A stretch of 64,000 nt of DNA, taken from the NCBI GenBank assembly GCA_013399895.1, contig VXBA01004193.1, positions 749,155-813,154 of the forward strand, given 5' to 3'. The position numbers were made by a program, and so were the translations under genes. Within the stretch, counting starts at the first letter, position 1; each line of letters starts with the position of its first letter. The notes beneath the pieces are model-generated. The model worked only from the letters and a program-made list of their open reading frames with translations, did not search any database and was not told where the DNA came from. The DNA comes from Serilophus lunatus (taxonomy: Eukaryota; Chordata; Aves; Passeriformes; Eurylaimidae). Positions 52,085 to 62,382 of the stretch are shown here, piece by piece.

Positions 52085-53480
52085 CCCGCTTGCCAACCAC
52101 CTATTTTGGTTTATTTTATAAGTGGGGGGAGAAATAAGCAGCTACAGCCCATCGAGGGATTTCTGAACTTCAGGGGTCCCTTGGATCAAATGTTTATCTG
52201 CTTTCGGTTTCTACTTGAGCTCTTGTTCTACAGCAGGAGCACGTTAAAAGGATGTGCTTCGATGCCCAGAAATATTAAGTATCTGAAAGGTTTATCATGC
52301 ATTAAGCAATTCATTTTTTTTATCCTATTATTCTAATGAAACTTCCATTGTATTGCTGTCCTCTCTTTGGAACCACTTCATGTTAACACTTTGCATCACC
52401 AGGACCGTTCAACACTGAAGATCTCTTTTTGTCTTTTAAGAAATAAAACGTAAAACGAGGCCACGAGGAGTTGTGCTAATGGAGGCTTTTAATTTGCTCT
52501 TCTCCAAAGAGATAGCTCTGTGGGAAGAGATCCCTTTTCCAAGAAGCTGGGGGTGAAAAGATGCAAAAAGCAATAAACCAGTGCAGCTCTTTATTATTTT
52601 GACTATTGGGGGCCGAAAGAAATCGTAGCATCCTCAACGGTTGTTTGTTTTCGGGTCTGTTTTTCCCTTTTAGCATAGTAAAAAATGCAAATGTAAGCAA
52701 AGCAGACGCTGGCACGTTCAGCTCAGCAGAACCAAAGCACAATAGCGATTTTGGGTAAAGCTCCCAAAAGCAGCTTCACCCCAGCTCAAATAAAGCAGCT
52801 ATTCCATAATTAATAATTGATGGAATAATTGATCATCACCACACAACCGGACAGAGTGCCCTATTAAACCTCCATAAATATTTTTCATTGGATTAACATT
52901 CAGCTAAAGGGGTAACGTAATGGACAGCAAGAGAGGTCTCATGCAAGGAAGCAGCTCCATCCCCTTTCTTTCACTTTCCTCATTTCCTAAAATTTCCCCC
53001 TTGCTGTTCTCAAATGTCAGAGAAGATAATTAGGGCAAATGTCATTTTACATCCTCCGAGCAGACAATTTTCCAAGAGGTGGGCGCTTCCAGCACCACAT
53101 CCGCAGGTCGGGTCATGGGCAAAGGGGTAATTTATTACAGAAACATAATTAAAAATTCCTGCAGATCCGGAAATGGGCAATTCCTTTATGTAACATGGAT
53201 CGATTGTTGTAACAAACGCAGTGGGATCTAACTGCCCGTGCTACTCGCAGCTCCTGCCTCTCTTTAATTGCATCTATAGCAGAGACTCGGTTCGAGTATC
53301 ACCTCGCTGGATGTGGGCAGCGTTCACTTAATGCCCAACTTTAAATTAATCTGTAATCTTTCAGCGTGTGTCTCCTTGACACGCTTGTTACATGATTCTT
53401 CCTCCTCTTCCCCCATATATAAATCTATGATTTATCTATAATCTGATTGATGTCAAGTCTCTGGGTTACACTTCACACGG
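52085..53480. promoter_or_regulatory. Long AT-rich repeat-free block next to the DSCAML1 CpG-rich block
   Basis: About 1.4 kb of AT-rich, CR1-free sequence at the start of intron 1, ending abruptly at the CpG-rich block. It includes a 10-base homeodomain-type motif AATAATTGAT repeated at 52812 and 52824, a 12-base period. Its position beside the promoter and its lack of repeats make it the best enhancer candidate in the window. Confidence 0.35.
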
Positions 53481-53705
53481 CATTCCTAGAGGGAAGGATG
53501 CGAATTTTAAGGCACCGCCGGATTCCGCCTGCTGACGGGATCAGACGGAGAAGTGCCGGGAGCGGGGCCGCGGAGCGCTCGGAGGATGCGGTGTCCCGGC
53601 ACCGGCAGCTCCCGGAGGAGCCGCTCCGGGATGAGCCGGCACCGACCGGCCCCGCTGCGCGCACGGTCCGGGGAGAGCGCCCCGGGAACCGCGGGGGACA
53701 CGGGC

Positions 53706-53862
53706 AGGGCGCTCCGAGAGCCCCGGGACCCCGGGGAGAGCGCACCGAGAGCACAGCAGGGCTCACCGAGACCCCCGGGAGGGCGCACCGAGAGCCCAGG
53801 AAAGCGAATCAAAAGCGCTGGGAGGGCGCTCCGAGAGCCCCGGGACCCCGGGGAGGGCGCAC
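53706..53862. repeat. GC-rich degenerate tandem duplication beside DSCAML1 exon 1
   Basis: A stretch of about 40 bases at 53706-53745 (beginning AGGGCGCTCCGAGAGC) recurs at 53823-53862 with one mismatch, an offset of 117 bases. Partial copies of the same wording (caccgagag, gggagggcgcacc) lie between and after them. This is a decayed minisatellite inside the CpG-rich block, 100-250 bases into intron 1. Confidence 0.75.
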
Positions 53863-53959
53863 CTAAGAGCGGGCAGCACCAAAAGCCTCGGGGACCCCAG
53901 GGAGGGCCAGCTCGTGTCACGCGCCCGGTCCCGCTCCCGCCGCCCCGGTCCCCACGTAC

Positions 53960-54002
53960 CTTTCGGCAAAGAGTACAGCAGGAGAAAAGTTACCAGCCAC
54001 AT
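53960..54002 (-). CDS. DSCAML1: DSCAML1 coding exon 1 (start codon and signal peptide)
   Basis: First coding exon of Down syndrome cell adhesion molecule-like 1, a neuronal immunoglobulin-superfamily receptor for homophilic recognition and self-avoidance. The ATG lies at 54002-54000. It opens MWLVTFLLLYSLPK, a hydrophobic signal peptide matching the MWLVTFLLL start of mammalian DSCAML1. The exon ends after the first base of codon 15, followed by a good donor (AAAG|GTACGTG). It joins in frame to exon 2, giving AHAEDVGTSLYFVND, with signal cleavage likely near A17. The reading frame stays open for more than 200 nt upstream, but it holds no other ATG, so this start is preferred. An out-of-frame ATG five bases upstream opens a 5-codon ORF that overlaps the start. 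The exon sits in a CpG-rich block, as expected for a first exon. Confidence 0.95.
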
Positions 54003-54007
54003 GCCAT
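53990..54007 (-). promoter_or_regulatory. Minimal upstream ORF overlapping the DSCAML1 start codon
   Basis: Read on the minus strand, an ATG at 54007-54005 opens a frame of five codons (Met-Ala-Cys-Gly-Trp) ending in TAA at 53992-53990. The DSCAML1 ATG lies inside it, five bases downstream of the first ATG and in another frame. The upstream ATG has G at +4 but T at -3; the main ATG has G at -3 and T at +4. Both contexts are intermediate, so leaky scanning or termination-reinitiation could set DSCAML1 output. The reading frames are seen directly; the regulatory role is inferred and depends on the 5' UTR including 54007. Confidence 0.5.
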
Positions 54008-54098
54008 ACAGAGCAGCTCTGGCCCCGGGCTGCGGCGCAATTGCGGAGGTGCGGTGCCCCGGCGTGCCGCGCTCCTGCCGCCGCTGCCAGCCCGGCTG

Positions 54099-54099
54099 N
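54099..54099. other. Unresolved base (N)
   Basis: The only ambiguous base in the window, in the GC-rich DSCAML1 upstream region. Confidence 0.99.
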
Positions 54100-54295
54100 G
54101 CTCGCAGACGTCCCCCGTCCCCCAGCAGCCGACCCCGAGCTGCGCTCGCCCCCGGGTGCTCAGCCCCGCTCGTGCTCCCCTTTCCCTGCGCCTTTGCCCA
54201 GGTGAGCCCTGACCCGGGCGGCAGCAGCACGGATGGGCCACCCGGGTCTCGCAGCTGGCAGCTCTCCTGCTCCCAGGACCCCCGCGCATGTCAGG

Positions 54296-54446
54296 GACAG
54301 AAATCGTGCAGTGCTTCGGGTTGGAGGGGACCTCACACACCACATCATTCCACGGCCCCCGCCAGGGGCAGGGACACCTTCCACTAGACCAGGTTGCTCC
54401 AAGGCCCATCCAACCTGGCCTTGGACGCTTCCAGAGATGGGAAGTC
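54296..54446 (-). mobile_element. CR1 LINE 3'-end fragment in the DSCAML1 upstream region
   Basis: The plus strand reads ggttggaggggacctcacac, then the typical ccaccttccactagaccagg-type wording of an inverted CR1 tail. On the minus strand it is the usual CR1 3' untranslated end, truncated on its 5' side. It lies about 300 bases upstream of the DSCAML1 ATG in the same sense as the gene, so it may fall within the promoter or 5' UTR. Confidence 0.85.
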
Positions 54447-55692
54447 GGGGTTTCAGCAGCTCATGCTGCTCCCGTGAGAGGGGACACGAGCAAGATGGGA
54501 CCCAGCAGATTCATTACACGTTCATCCCTCCAGCCAACAAATACCAAACAAATACCAGCTAATGCTTTACTTTGGGGTGTATTTATCCAAGCCTTAGCTG
54601 CAGCCGAGGCTTGTACTCCCCAAGACTCAGTCGCACCAGAGCCAATTTGTCTGGGCCGTTAGAGCATTCAGATTGTCTTTTCTTGAAGTGATTATAGCAC
54701 GTTTTCTTTGCTTTCCAAAACAGCCTTTCCAAGCCCAATTTGTTGGAAAATAAACAGAGAGAAAGATTAAAGCGTTCGGATTTCAAACAAAACAACCAGT
54801 AGGAAAAACATTACATTTGGATTTTTTAAAAAGTGCTGTTTAGATTTAATTGAAAACTAGCGTCACGGAAATTGAGAAAACAACAACCCCTTAACGATTT
54901 TCAGTCCTCACGAATTCACTGCAAGTCTTCCCACCTAGGAGTCCCCTGAAGAGTCAGGGACCTCACCAGGAGGGTACCTGCACGCTGTGGGAGAGTGATT
55001 CCCGTTTCAGAAGGGAGACACTGCTGAAGGACACAGAGAAGCTGCCGGGGCTCAGGCTCCAGCACACCCACCCCATGTCCTCTGTCCCCTCCCTGCTCCA
55101 GGCCGCCCACACCAGAGACACTCGTTTTAGGGGTGAGCACTGGCACCTCATCCCTGCCCAGACCTCAGTGCCAACAGCAGAGCCGCGAGGAAACGCTGCG
55201 CTCATCCTGTGCGGGTCTGACAGAGCACTGCCTTCCCTCCTCCTCCCGCTGCTCTGCGAGGATGTGCTTCCCCTTCCTCGGTGCTGCCAGGCTCGGTAGC
55301 GCTGTCACCACCCCCTCCTCAGCCCGTTCCCAGGCCACCTCAGCAGCTCTGTCACGGTGCGTGGGTGTCCCCAGCACACAGCCCTCCCACGCAGGCACGT
55401 GCTGCTCCCCAGCCCCACGCTGCCGGCTCACTCGTACCCCTGGCCGTGCCATCAGCGTCCCGAGAGGCGATGAAGCAGCAGCTGATGCACACCCGGTGCC
55501 CACGCATCCCTCTAGGAATCGAGGTGCATTTCAATCGCCACCTACATCACCGTACAGATGTTCACCGATACTTCGCAGGGAAATTGGTATGCAGGCCCAT
55601 ACCCAGGCAACAAGCAAACCCCGGGCTCTGGGGAGCCCCAGCCACATGCCAGGCATCTGCCCCCTTCCTTTCCCCGGCAGCTGCTGCAGGAC

Positions 55693-55718
55693 AGCAGCAC
55701 AGCACAGCACAGCACAGC
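55693..55718. repeat. CAGCA pentamer microsatellite
   Basis: About five near-perfect CAGCA units in the intergenic region. Confidence 0.85.
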
Positions 55719-57974
55719 CTGCTAACCGAGAGTTGCCAGCCACAGAACCTGCTGCAGCGCTTTGCAAACCAGGACGCCACGCGTTGGACTCAGGTGTGAT
55801 TTGTACCCTCCTACACTCGGGAGTGAATGAACCGAGCGTGTGTGGGCTGGCAGGGCACTCGCTGGCACAGCACCCACGGGACTCCACAGATCCCCGTGTG
55901 ATGCATGTGAGCAGGGGGAGTAAATGCTGCTCACCGGTTCATTTTTAGCTCCCTTGGCTGTTCAGCATCTCCCGTGAGTTTCCTCATCATCCCCAGCTTA
56001 GAGAATCAGCCTGTACCGAGTGTGCTGACCTTCCCCTGCCAAGGGCTCCTTCCCCCAGGACAGGAGCTGCTGGCAAGGCAGGAAGCAGCACCAGAGGAGG
56101 CAAAACTTAAGGCTGGCAGAGCGAGTGCCCAGCCTGGGTCACTCTGAGGAGCCACGGTGAGTCTTTGAGCTGCCTGTGCTGCTCGTTAGAACCCCATTTG
56201 TTCCTCCGCGGATGGCTCAGCCCAGGCCACTTGCCAGCCCGCTGAGCCCGGCACACGTGCGAGGCTGGCAGCAGTGGGCAGGCGGCCAGAGCTCCCGGGG
56301 CTGCTGCCAGCCCACACCTGGGGCTCAGCTCCTGCCCAGCAGCCATCGTTTGGGGACGTCAGCCTTCCCGCAGCTCCGCATTTGGATACGCGCAGGAAGC
56401 ATTTGCATTTTTGCGGTGCCTTTGCATGAGCGTTCAGCCCGGAATGCTGGTGTCCTGCTAACATCCATAACAACGTCATGTGCTTCACACAGTGTGATGA
56501 AGGAAGGCTGGAAATCTCCATGGTAATTACTGGGGCAGCGCTGACCTGCACTTTGGCAGCACAGGCGGCTCGCAGGAAGCCAGGCCAGCGCTGACACGTG
56601 GGGAGAAGCCCGTCTCGCACTCCCTGTAGCCACTGACCTGCTAATAGGCAGCGGAGCAGCCTGCCAGAGCCAGCAGCCAGCCCAGCTGCAGGGCTAAAAG
56701 GTGAAGCTCATGCTAAGGAATTACTTCTCTGGCCCAAATGACACACAGGACGCAGGAGAAATTATAGTAACACGTGCCCACACACATCTCTGACCCCACG
56801 GGAGGGGGGACCCTCTGCACTTCACCACAGGGCACGTACAGCAGGGTCTTGTCCACGGAGGACGTGCTGCTGCATCTCCCGACAGCACGGGGCAGCCCAC
56901 AGCCCCTCGACAACAGCCACCCCCCTTCGATCTAACCCTCCCTCACGTTTGTTCTGCCTGTGGGCAGCATTTACACCCAGCTCTAGGCTCCCCCAGAGCT
57001 CTGGGGATTACAGCAGTGTCCCGTGCTCACAGGCCACATTAACCAGTCAAATCCTTTACTCTAAGGATAGTTCTTCCACTAACATGCAAAAACTCCACCC
57101 TACATACAGTCACACAGAGGGGCACTGAAAAACCAGCCAAGAAAAGGGTCCCAAAAGCACCCCCACAGCTCCTGGGTCAGCCCCAGCCCCAGGCTGTGCC
57201 CTGTGCAGGGCAGAGGTGCAGCAGAAGGGCACGCAGCGCTGTGGGGAGCACCCCTCACCCCAGCACCCCTCCGGCCAGAGCACATCTCACCTCCCACCAG
57301 TCCCCCTTGCCCAGCGCCCTCAGCCGCCCTCCCAGACAAATCCCCGGAGGAAGCAGTCATTAAAACAACAGGGCTACTTATCTGGTGCGAGCCGATTTCC
57401 ACAAAGCACTTCCCACGCATTCACCAACTTACCCTCGCAGCACCTCTCCGGAGGGCAGGGCCAGCCCGCCGTGACCCCTCGCCAGGCACTCTGTCCCACA
57501 GGAACAAAGGCTGTGTCCTGCACAGCCACCCCTGCCGGCCCAGTTCCACCAGTAACATGGTGGAGGAGGCTGTGGGTGTAATTGCAGGATAGGTTTGAGC
57601 TGGGCTGGACTGGGCACACACCCTGGTGGGAAAGGACTTGGCACGCCCAGGCTTGATTACCTGCAGCAAAATTTGTCCTGGACCCCCGTGCCCCTCCTTC
57701 CCAGTTGTCTCTGGCCCCGCAGCTGACCCTTTAGGGGTCTCCCACCTTGCCTGTGCCATGCTGTGCCTCAGTTTCCCCAGTGGCAGAGGGGAGTGAGTGG
57801 CTGCCACATAGGGCAATGGGAGGATAAACTCCCTAGAGGTGTCCAGAGGCTTCTGTTGCAGTAAAGGGTTGGCAAACCCCTGGACAGATGGGTGGCAGCA
57901 AGTCATTGTACCCAAAAATGAGATCCTCTTTAAGCCCTTTGGGTCTTGCAGTGCAGGAGTGGGAAACACAGATT

Positions 57975-58236
57975 GGGATAAAGGGGAAAGTGGAACAGTT
58001 TTAAACTAAAAGAGGAGAGATTCAGATTACATATTAGAAGGGAATTCTTCCATGCGAGGGTGGTGAGGCCCTGGCACAGGGCACAGAGAAGCTGTGGCTG
58101 CCCCGTCCCTGGAGGTGTCCAAGGCCAGGATGCATGGAGCTCTGAGCAGCCCTGCTCTAGTGGAAGATGTCTCTGCCCGTGGCAGCGGGATGGAACGAGA
58201 TGCCCTTTAAAATCCCTTCCAACCCAAACCATCCTG
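57975..58236 (+). mobile_element. CR1 LINE 3'-end fragment
   Basis: Includes acagttttaaactaaaagag, gattcagattacatattaga, the gggtggtgaggccctggcac box, tgcccgtggcagcgggatgg and aaaatcccttccaacccaaa near its end. Confidence 0.93.
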
Positions 58237-58499
58237 TGGTTCTGTTGTCTGCGAAGAGCTCCAGGTGCCCCGTTCCTGCAGCCGGGATCCCTGCCGCGCA
58301 GACGGGATGCTCCGTTTCCCAGGGAAAAGCAGCTTTCCCGGCAAGAAGCTGGGATCTGGTTCCCTCTAGTGTCGCCGCGCTCCGTTGCGGAGCGGGAACC
58401 GGGACAGCGGGGCTTGGCCGAGGGGGAGCCCCGTGCAGGGAGGCGAGGGAGGCCCCTGTCCTCGCCAGCTCCAGGGGCTTTGCACAATTTTACTGAACT

Positions 58500-58696
58500 C
58501 CAGGGAATAAACAGGCTGCCCGGGGCAGTGGTGGAGCCGCCAACCCTGGAGGGATTTAAAACGGGGATTTAAAAGACAGATGTGTACAGATGTGATCCCT
58601 GGGGACATGGTTTAGTGGTGGCCTTGGCAGTGTTATTTAATGGACCTCGATGATCTTAAAGGTCTTTTCCAAGCTAAATGATTCTGTGATTCCCAG
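58500..58696 (+). mobile_element. CR1 LINE 3'-end fragment
   Basis: Contains ggctgcccggggcagtggtg, ccaaccctggagggatttaa, gacctcgatgatcttaaagg and terminal aatgattctgtgattc. It belongs to a different subfamily from the copy 260 bases to its left. Confidence 0.92.
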
Positions 58697-59271
58697 GCAC
58701 GATCCCGAGACTCACGGGCTGGTTTCACGGGGACACTCCTTTGCTTCCAGCTACATCCTGCTGTGAATCCCACTGCCCTGAGCCGGTCCATCCGTTCCTG
58801 GGGAGCATTCCCACAGCACTGCTGCAGTGGGGCTGCTCCGTGTGCTCGGCTCCAGGGCTCCCGTCCGTCTTTCTGTAAGCACTTATTCCCTAACGACCTC
58901 TGCTTTGGGGCACTGGCAACATGGAAATGAGGGCTGAAATGTCATTTACTTGGTCTGGAGGATAATTTCAGCCCATGGAGCGCTGCTGTTTTGGCAGAGG
59001 AGCTGCTGTTGATGGATGCGCTGCCTTTTCGGGAGCAGAACAAAGGGAGGACGAGGCGCGTGCCTGGCTCCCCGCCAGCCCGGCCCATCTCTCCACTCTC
59101 AAGTGTTCCTCTTTGGCTCCTTTAGTCACCATTTGCTGCTCTCCTCTTTAAACGAATGAGGAGACATTTTGCATTCACGTTTCCTCACGGGCCAAATGCG
59201 CCCCTGGCATCGTGGAGCAGTGCTGGCAGGCTCCTCCCTGGCTGCTGCTCCTCTGGTTCCTGCCCCAGTGC

Positions 59272-59311
59272 CTCATCTCCTCGCATTCAGTCTCATCTCC
59301 TCGCATTCAGT
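59272..59311. repeat. Perfect 20-bp tandem duplication
   Basis: The same 20 bases (ctcatctcctcgcattcagt) occur twice with no gap, at 59272-59291 and 59292-59311. Confidence 0.95.
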
Positions 59312-60337
59312 CATGGATGAAGCACGAGAACAGGCCAAGCCACAGCCTCTCCCTCATACCTGTCCATCCACAGACCAGCAGAGCAAATAGGGAACAGCCA
59401 GTGCCAAGGGGAAGCTGTTTGAGTCTGGAAGTCTTCCCAGAGGAAAAGGGCACTCCAGTTGTCCACCATATTATTTACCCAATCCTCTTTGTGCCGCAGA
59501 AAAGATTTACTTTGAGAAGATTAATGGCTCGAGGGACTGTGAAAGAAATCCTCTGAGATTGCCTGGTTCAGGGGAGAAGGGAAATGCCTCCTTGCCGGGG
59601 CTGCAGCTCCCAGGGAACCCATGGGCACAAAGAAAGGCTGAGACACCAGACCTCACTGGGGCAGTGGCAGGAGGAAGGAGACGTGGTGGGTTTTCCTGTG
59701 GTCCTCCCAGCTTCCCTTTCTCGTAGCACCTGGACACAACATCCAAAGCAAAGGACTGTGGAAGCATGGAAAGCAGGGACTGCTGGCAGCCCCCTTCCCT
59801 GGCACAGGGAAGCCACATTTACCACGCATTGTATGATCTGCTCGTGCCTCTCCTCTGTTCCTGATTCTCAGATTCCTCGGCTAAATCCGGGAGGAGCAGG
59901 GAGCTGGGCTGCTCGCAGTTAATCTCTTCCAAGGGCCTGCCCTCCCAACGTAGCCCTCAGTTCGAGGGTTTGGATGGTGGAGCACATCCTGCCCTGCCAG
60001 TGCATCCCCCTGTGAGCGTCCCCAGCCCTGGCTCAGCCCCTGGCCCAGCCAGGGGTGCGAGGGGCTGTGCAGGTGCTGGCACACGTGGGTGTCCACAAGC
60101 CGTGCAGAATAATGCTATTAATGCCATCTGGTGCCGAGACAGAGATCCCGCACGGGGAGCCAGATGCGGCTTTTCGCTCCCCGTAATCCCCTGCCCCGGA
60201 GCCACGGGGGTTCCGTCTGTGGGGCTCCACGGGGGGCTGAAGGGCACGGCTGTGCCCTGAGCCCTGGCACACCCGGGCACTGGGGAGGGCAGGGAGCCCT
60301 GGGGCTCGGGGAAGCGAGACCCTGCTGAGGCCATTTT

Positions 60338-60412
60338 CCTAGAATCACTTAGTTTGAAAAACACTTCTAAAGTCATCAAGTTCAGCCATTAACAATTTTC
60401 TCCCTCAGCTGA
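60338..60412 (-). mobile_element. Degenerate CR1 3' terminus
   Basis: Inverted and diverged: tagaatcacttagtttgaaa, then acttctaaagtcatcaagtt and agccattaac match the last 70 bases of a CR1 element. Confidence 0.7.
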
Positions 60413-61051
60413 AGGTCCTTGGTCCCTGTTTGAGCTGTGCAAAGCTGCAACGACTCTTTATCAGCGGGTCAGTGTCAAGTCAAAATTATATTCCAAAATA
60501 ATCTCCTTACTGTGTTAAATAAGCACCTCAGATTAGACAAATTGCACAGATTTTGCCTAATAACCTTCCCCAAGCTAATCCTATTTTTCTGTCAATGTCT
60601 GACCTATATGAAAGCCCAAACGGACCCTCTGAGCCAGTTTCTCCATCGCAGCCCCACCAGGATGGTTTGGCTCTCAGAAGGCAGCATCTTGCACATCCGA
60701 GCTCCAACAGCAGCTTCAGGCGAAGAGAAGAAACCCCCCGAGGAGGACAAGTCTGTGTTTCTCACCCAAAGCACTCCCTGGCCAAACGTCCTGGTCTGCC
60801 GAGGGTGGGAGCGACTTCCCCGCTGCATTTCGCCCGGAACCCCTCCTTCTCTCTTTGCTCGGGGTGACCCAAGGCACGTTTCGGCCCCAGGCCTGCAGGG
60901 GAAGGGGTGAAGGTGCTGGGGCAGGGCGGGGAGGCAGTGGTGGAGGTCAGGCACCCCTGCCCTCTGGTCACTAGGGGTCTGTATCAGTCCAGTTTACCGC
61001 ACACAGAGCGAACCTCCCTCCTCACTCACCGCCCAATTACAGGAGAGTTTT

Positions 61052-61114
61052 GCTCTTTTTTTTGGTTGGGTTTTTTTTGTTGGTTTTTTTTTTTTGGTTT
61101 TGGGGTTTTTTTTT
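61052..61114. repeat. T/G homopolymer-rich tract
   Basis: Runs of 8-14 T separated by GG, GGG or GGGG. On the minus strand this is A-rich with short C runs. It lies about 0.9 kb beyond the FXYD2 poly(A) signal. Confidence 0.9.
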
Positions 61115-62034
61115 AAGAGGCGTTTCCGTGTGTATCCAAAGCTGGGAGAGGCCGTGAGCTCTCACAGAGCTCGGTGCTCCATCCCCGATCCTGACAGAGA
61201 AGGATGCCTGGCTCAAGCTCTGTGGGGCTGTGGTGGATTGACCTTGGCTGGACACCAGCTGCCCACCGAGCCACTCCATCACTCCCCTCCTCAGCAGGAC
61301 ACGGAGGGGGAAAAAAGAGGGAAAATCTCCCAAACTTGTGAGTCAAGATGAAGGCAGTTTAAAGCAAAACCAAAGAAGGTGTGCACTCAAGAAGAGGAAA
61401 CAATCCGAAAATATTGTATTCTCTACTACCCGTCTGTAGGCAATGTCCAGCCCCTTCCTGGGAAGTAGAGGTCACTCTGGAAGGCAAAGGTCATAAATCT
61501 AAAATGTCTTCCATACTTTTATACCTAAACAAGCATCATATGGTCTGGAATATCCCTGTCCTGGCCATGTCCCCTCCCAGGATCCTGCCCACCCCCAGCC
61601 TGCTGGTGGGGGATGTTGGAGACACGGAGCTGATGCTGTGAGAGCAACAGGAGCCAAACCCGGTGTGTTTCCAACACCTTCCCAGCTCCCAACACCCAGC
61701 CCAGCACCGCGAGGGCTGAAATGGGGAGAATGAACTCCACCCAAGGCAGGCACGAGCACACAAACAGCCCCACACGTGCCCACTGTTGCCAGCCCCTGCC
61801 TGCGCATCCCAAGGGAAAGGCATGTGCTGCAGGATCCAGGCACACACAGCTGGGAGAAGAAACATCCGGAGCAAACCCAGGGCGGGGGTTGGCCGGCTGT
61901 TCCACGCCCCGGGGTGCGGAGGAGCCGGCAGGAACCTTTCCAGGGTCCGTGGTGGAAGATGTCTGCAGGGCAGAAAAGTCATTGGCACTGGGCCAGGAGA
62001 GTGGGCAATTCAAACGCCTTGGGCACAGAGTTTA

Positions 62035-62382
62035 ACCTCTCTGAGCTTGAACTTTATTTGCCAAGAAACTTTTGCTAGGTTTAAGAGAAGGGGAAGCAAG
62101 AGGGTAATTTGAGTTTTGGCCTTGCAGGGTAATGGGTCCACTGGAGCGGAGTAAGGGGTGGCCCTTGGCAAGGACTTGTGGGCTTCGGATGGAGCTCTGC
62201 TTCCATGGTGCCACAGCAGCTCTGAAACTGCAGAGAGGGAGGGTTACATGGCCAGTGTGTCCCAGCCTCTCTCCTCCCAAGACAAAAGTACTCCCTGAAG
62301 CCCAAGTACCCCAAAGCATTGCTCCCTGCACAGGGAGCCTGGCTGCCAGCTGCTGGAGCCTCTTCCTGCAGCCTACCTGCAC
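62035..62382 (-). other. FXYD2: FXYD2 3' untranslated region
   Basis: About 350 nt from the stop codon to the expected cleavage region, just past the only AATAAA found in this interval. No other poly(A) hexamer (AATAAA or ATTAAA) was seen between the stop and 62058. The 3' limit is inferred from the usual 10-30 nt spacing. Confidence 0.7.
62053..62058 (-). terminator. FXYD2: FXYD2 polyadenylation signal
   Basis: TTTATT on the plus strand is AATAAA in the transcript, about 330 nt after the FXYD2 stop codon. Cleavage is expected about 10-30 nt further on. Confidence 0.75.

Larger units (their letters stand above)
45921..53959 (-). other. DSCAML1: DSCAML1 intron 1
   Basis: A phase-1 intron of 8.0 kb between the signal-peptide exon and the Ig1 exon. 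Its first 450 bases in transcript sense (53.5-53.96 kb) are very GC-rich and contain a degenerate duplication. The next 1.4 kb (52.1-53.5 kb) is AT-rich and free of recognisable repeats. No CR1 copy was found. A plus-strand frame open from 45916 to 46881 starts beside exon 2 but is Pro/Thr/Gln-rich, low in complexity, and explained by the T-poor strand. A GC box, a CCAAT box and a TATA-like AT motif cluster near 46.84-46.92 kb. Confidence 0.9.
53500..54290 (-). promoter_or_regulatory. DSCAML1: CpG-rich block around DSCAML1 exon 1, likely promoter and 5' UTR
   Basis: GC content and CpG frequency rise sharply here compared with the AT-rich intron on the left and mixed sequence on the right, and the first coding exon lies inside. 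CpG-island promoters without a TATA box are usual for neuronal genes of this kind, and I see no convincing TATA box just upstream of the ATG. The transcription start is inferred to lie between about 54.02 and 54.3 kb. One unresolved base (N) is at 54099, a sign of sequencing difficulty in GC-rich DNA. Confidence 0.7.
54447..62030. other. Intergenic region between FXYD2 and DSCAML1
   Basis: About 7.6 kb with no gene found on either strand. It holds two CR1 fragments in plus orientation (57975-58236 and 58500-58696), one weak inverted copy (60338-60412), a perfect 20-bp tandem duplication (59272-59311), a CAGCA pentamer run (55693-55718) and a T/G homopolymer tract (61052-61114). Open frames of 100-270 codons occur because of high GC and T-poor stretches; none shows family motifs. 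Promoter-distal elements of either gene could lie here but cannot be picked out. Confidence 0.75.

Noticed and set aside
54003..54230. In-frame N-terminal extension of DSCAML1 upstream of MWLVTF
   Set aside because: The frame is open, but it holds no ATG (only GTG) and includes the unresolved base; MWLVTF begins a good signal peptide, which an extension would bury.
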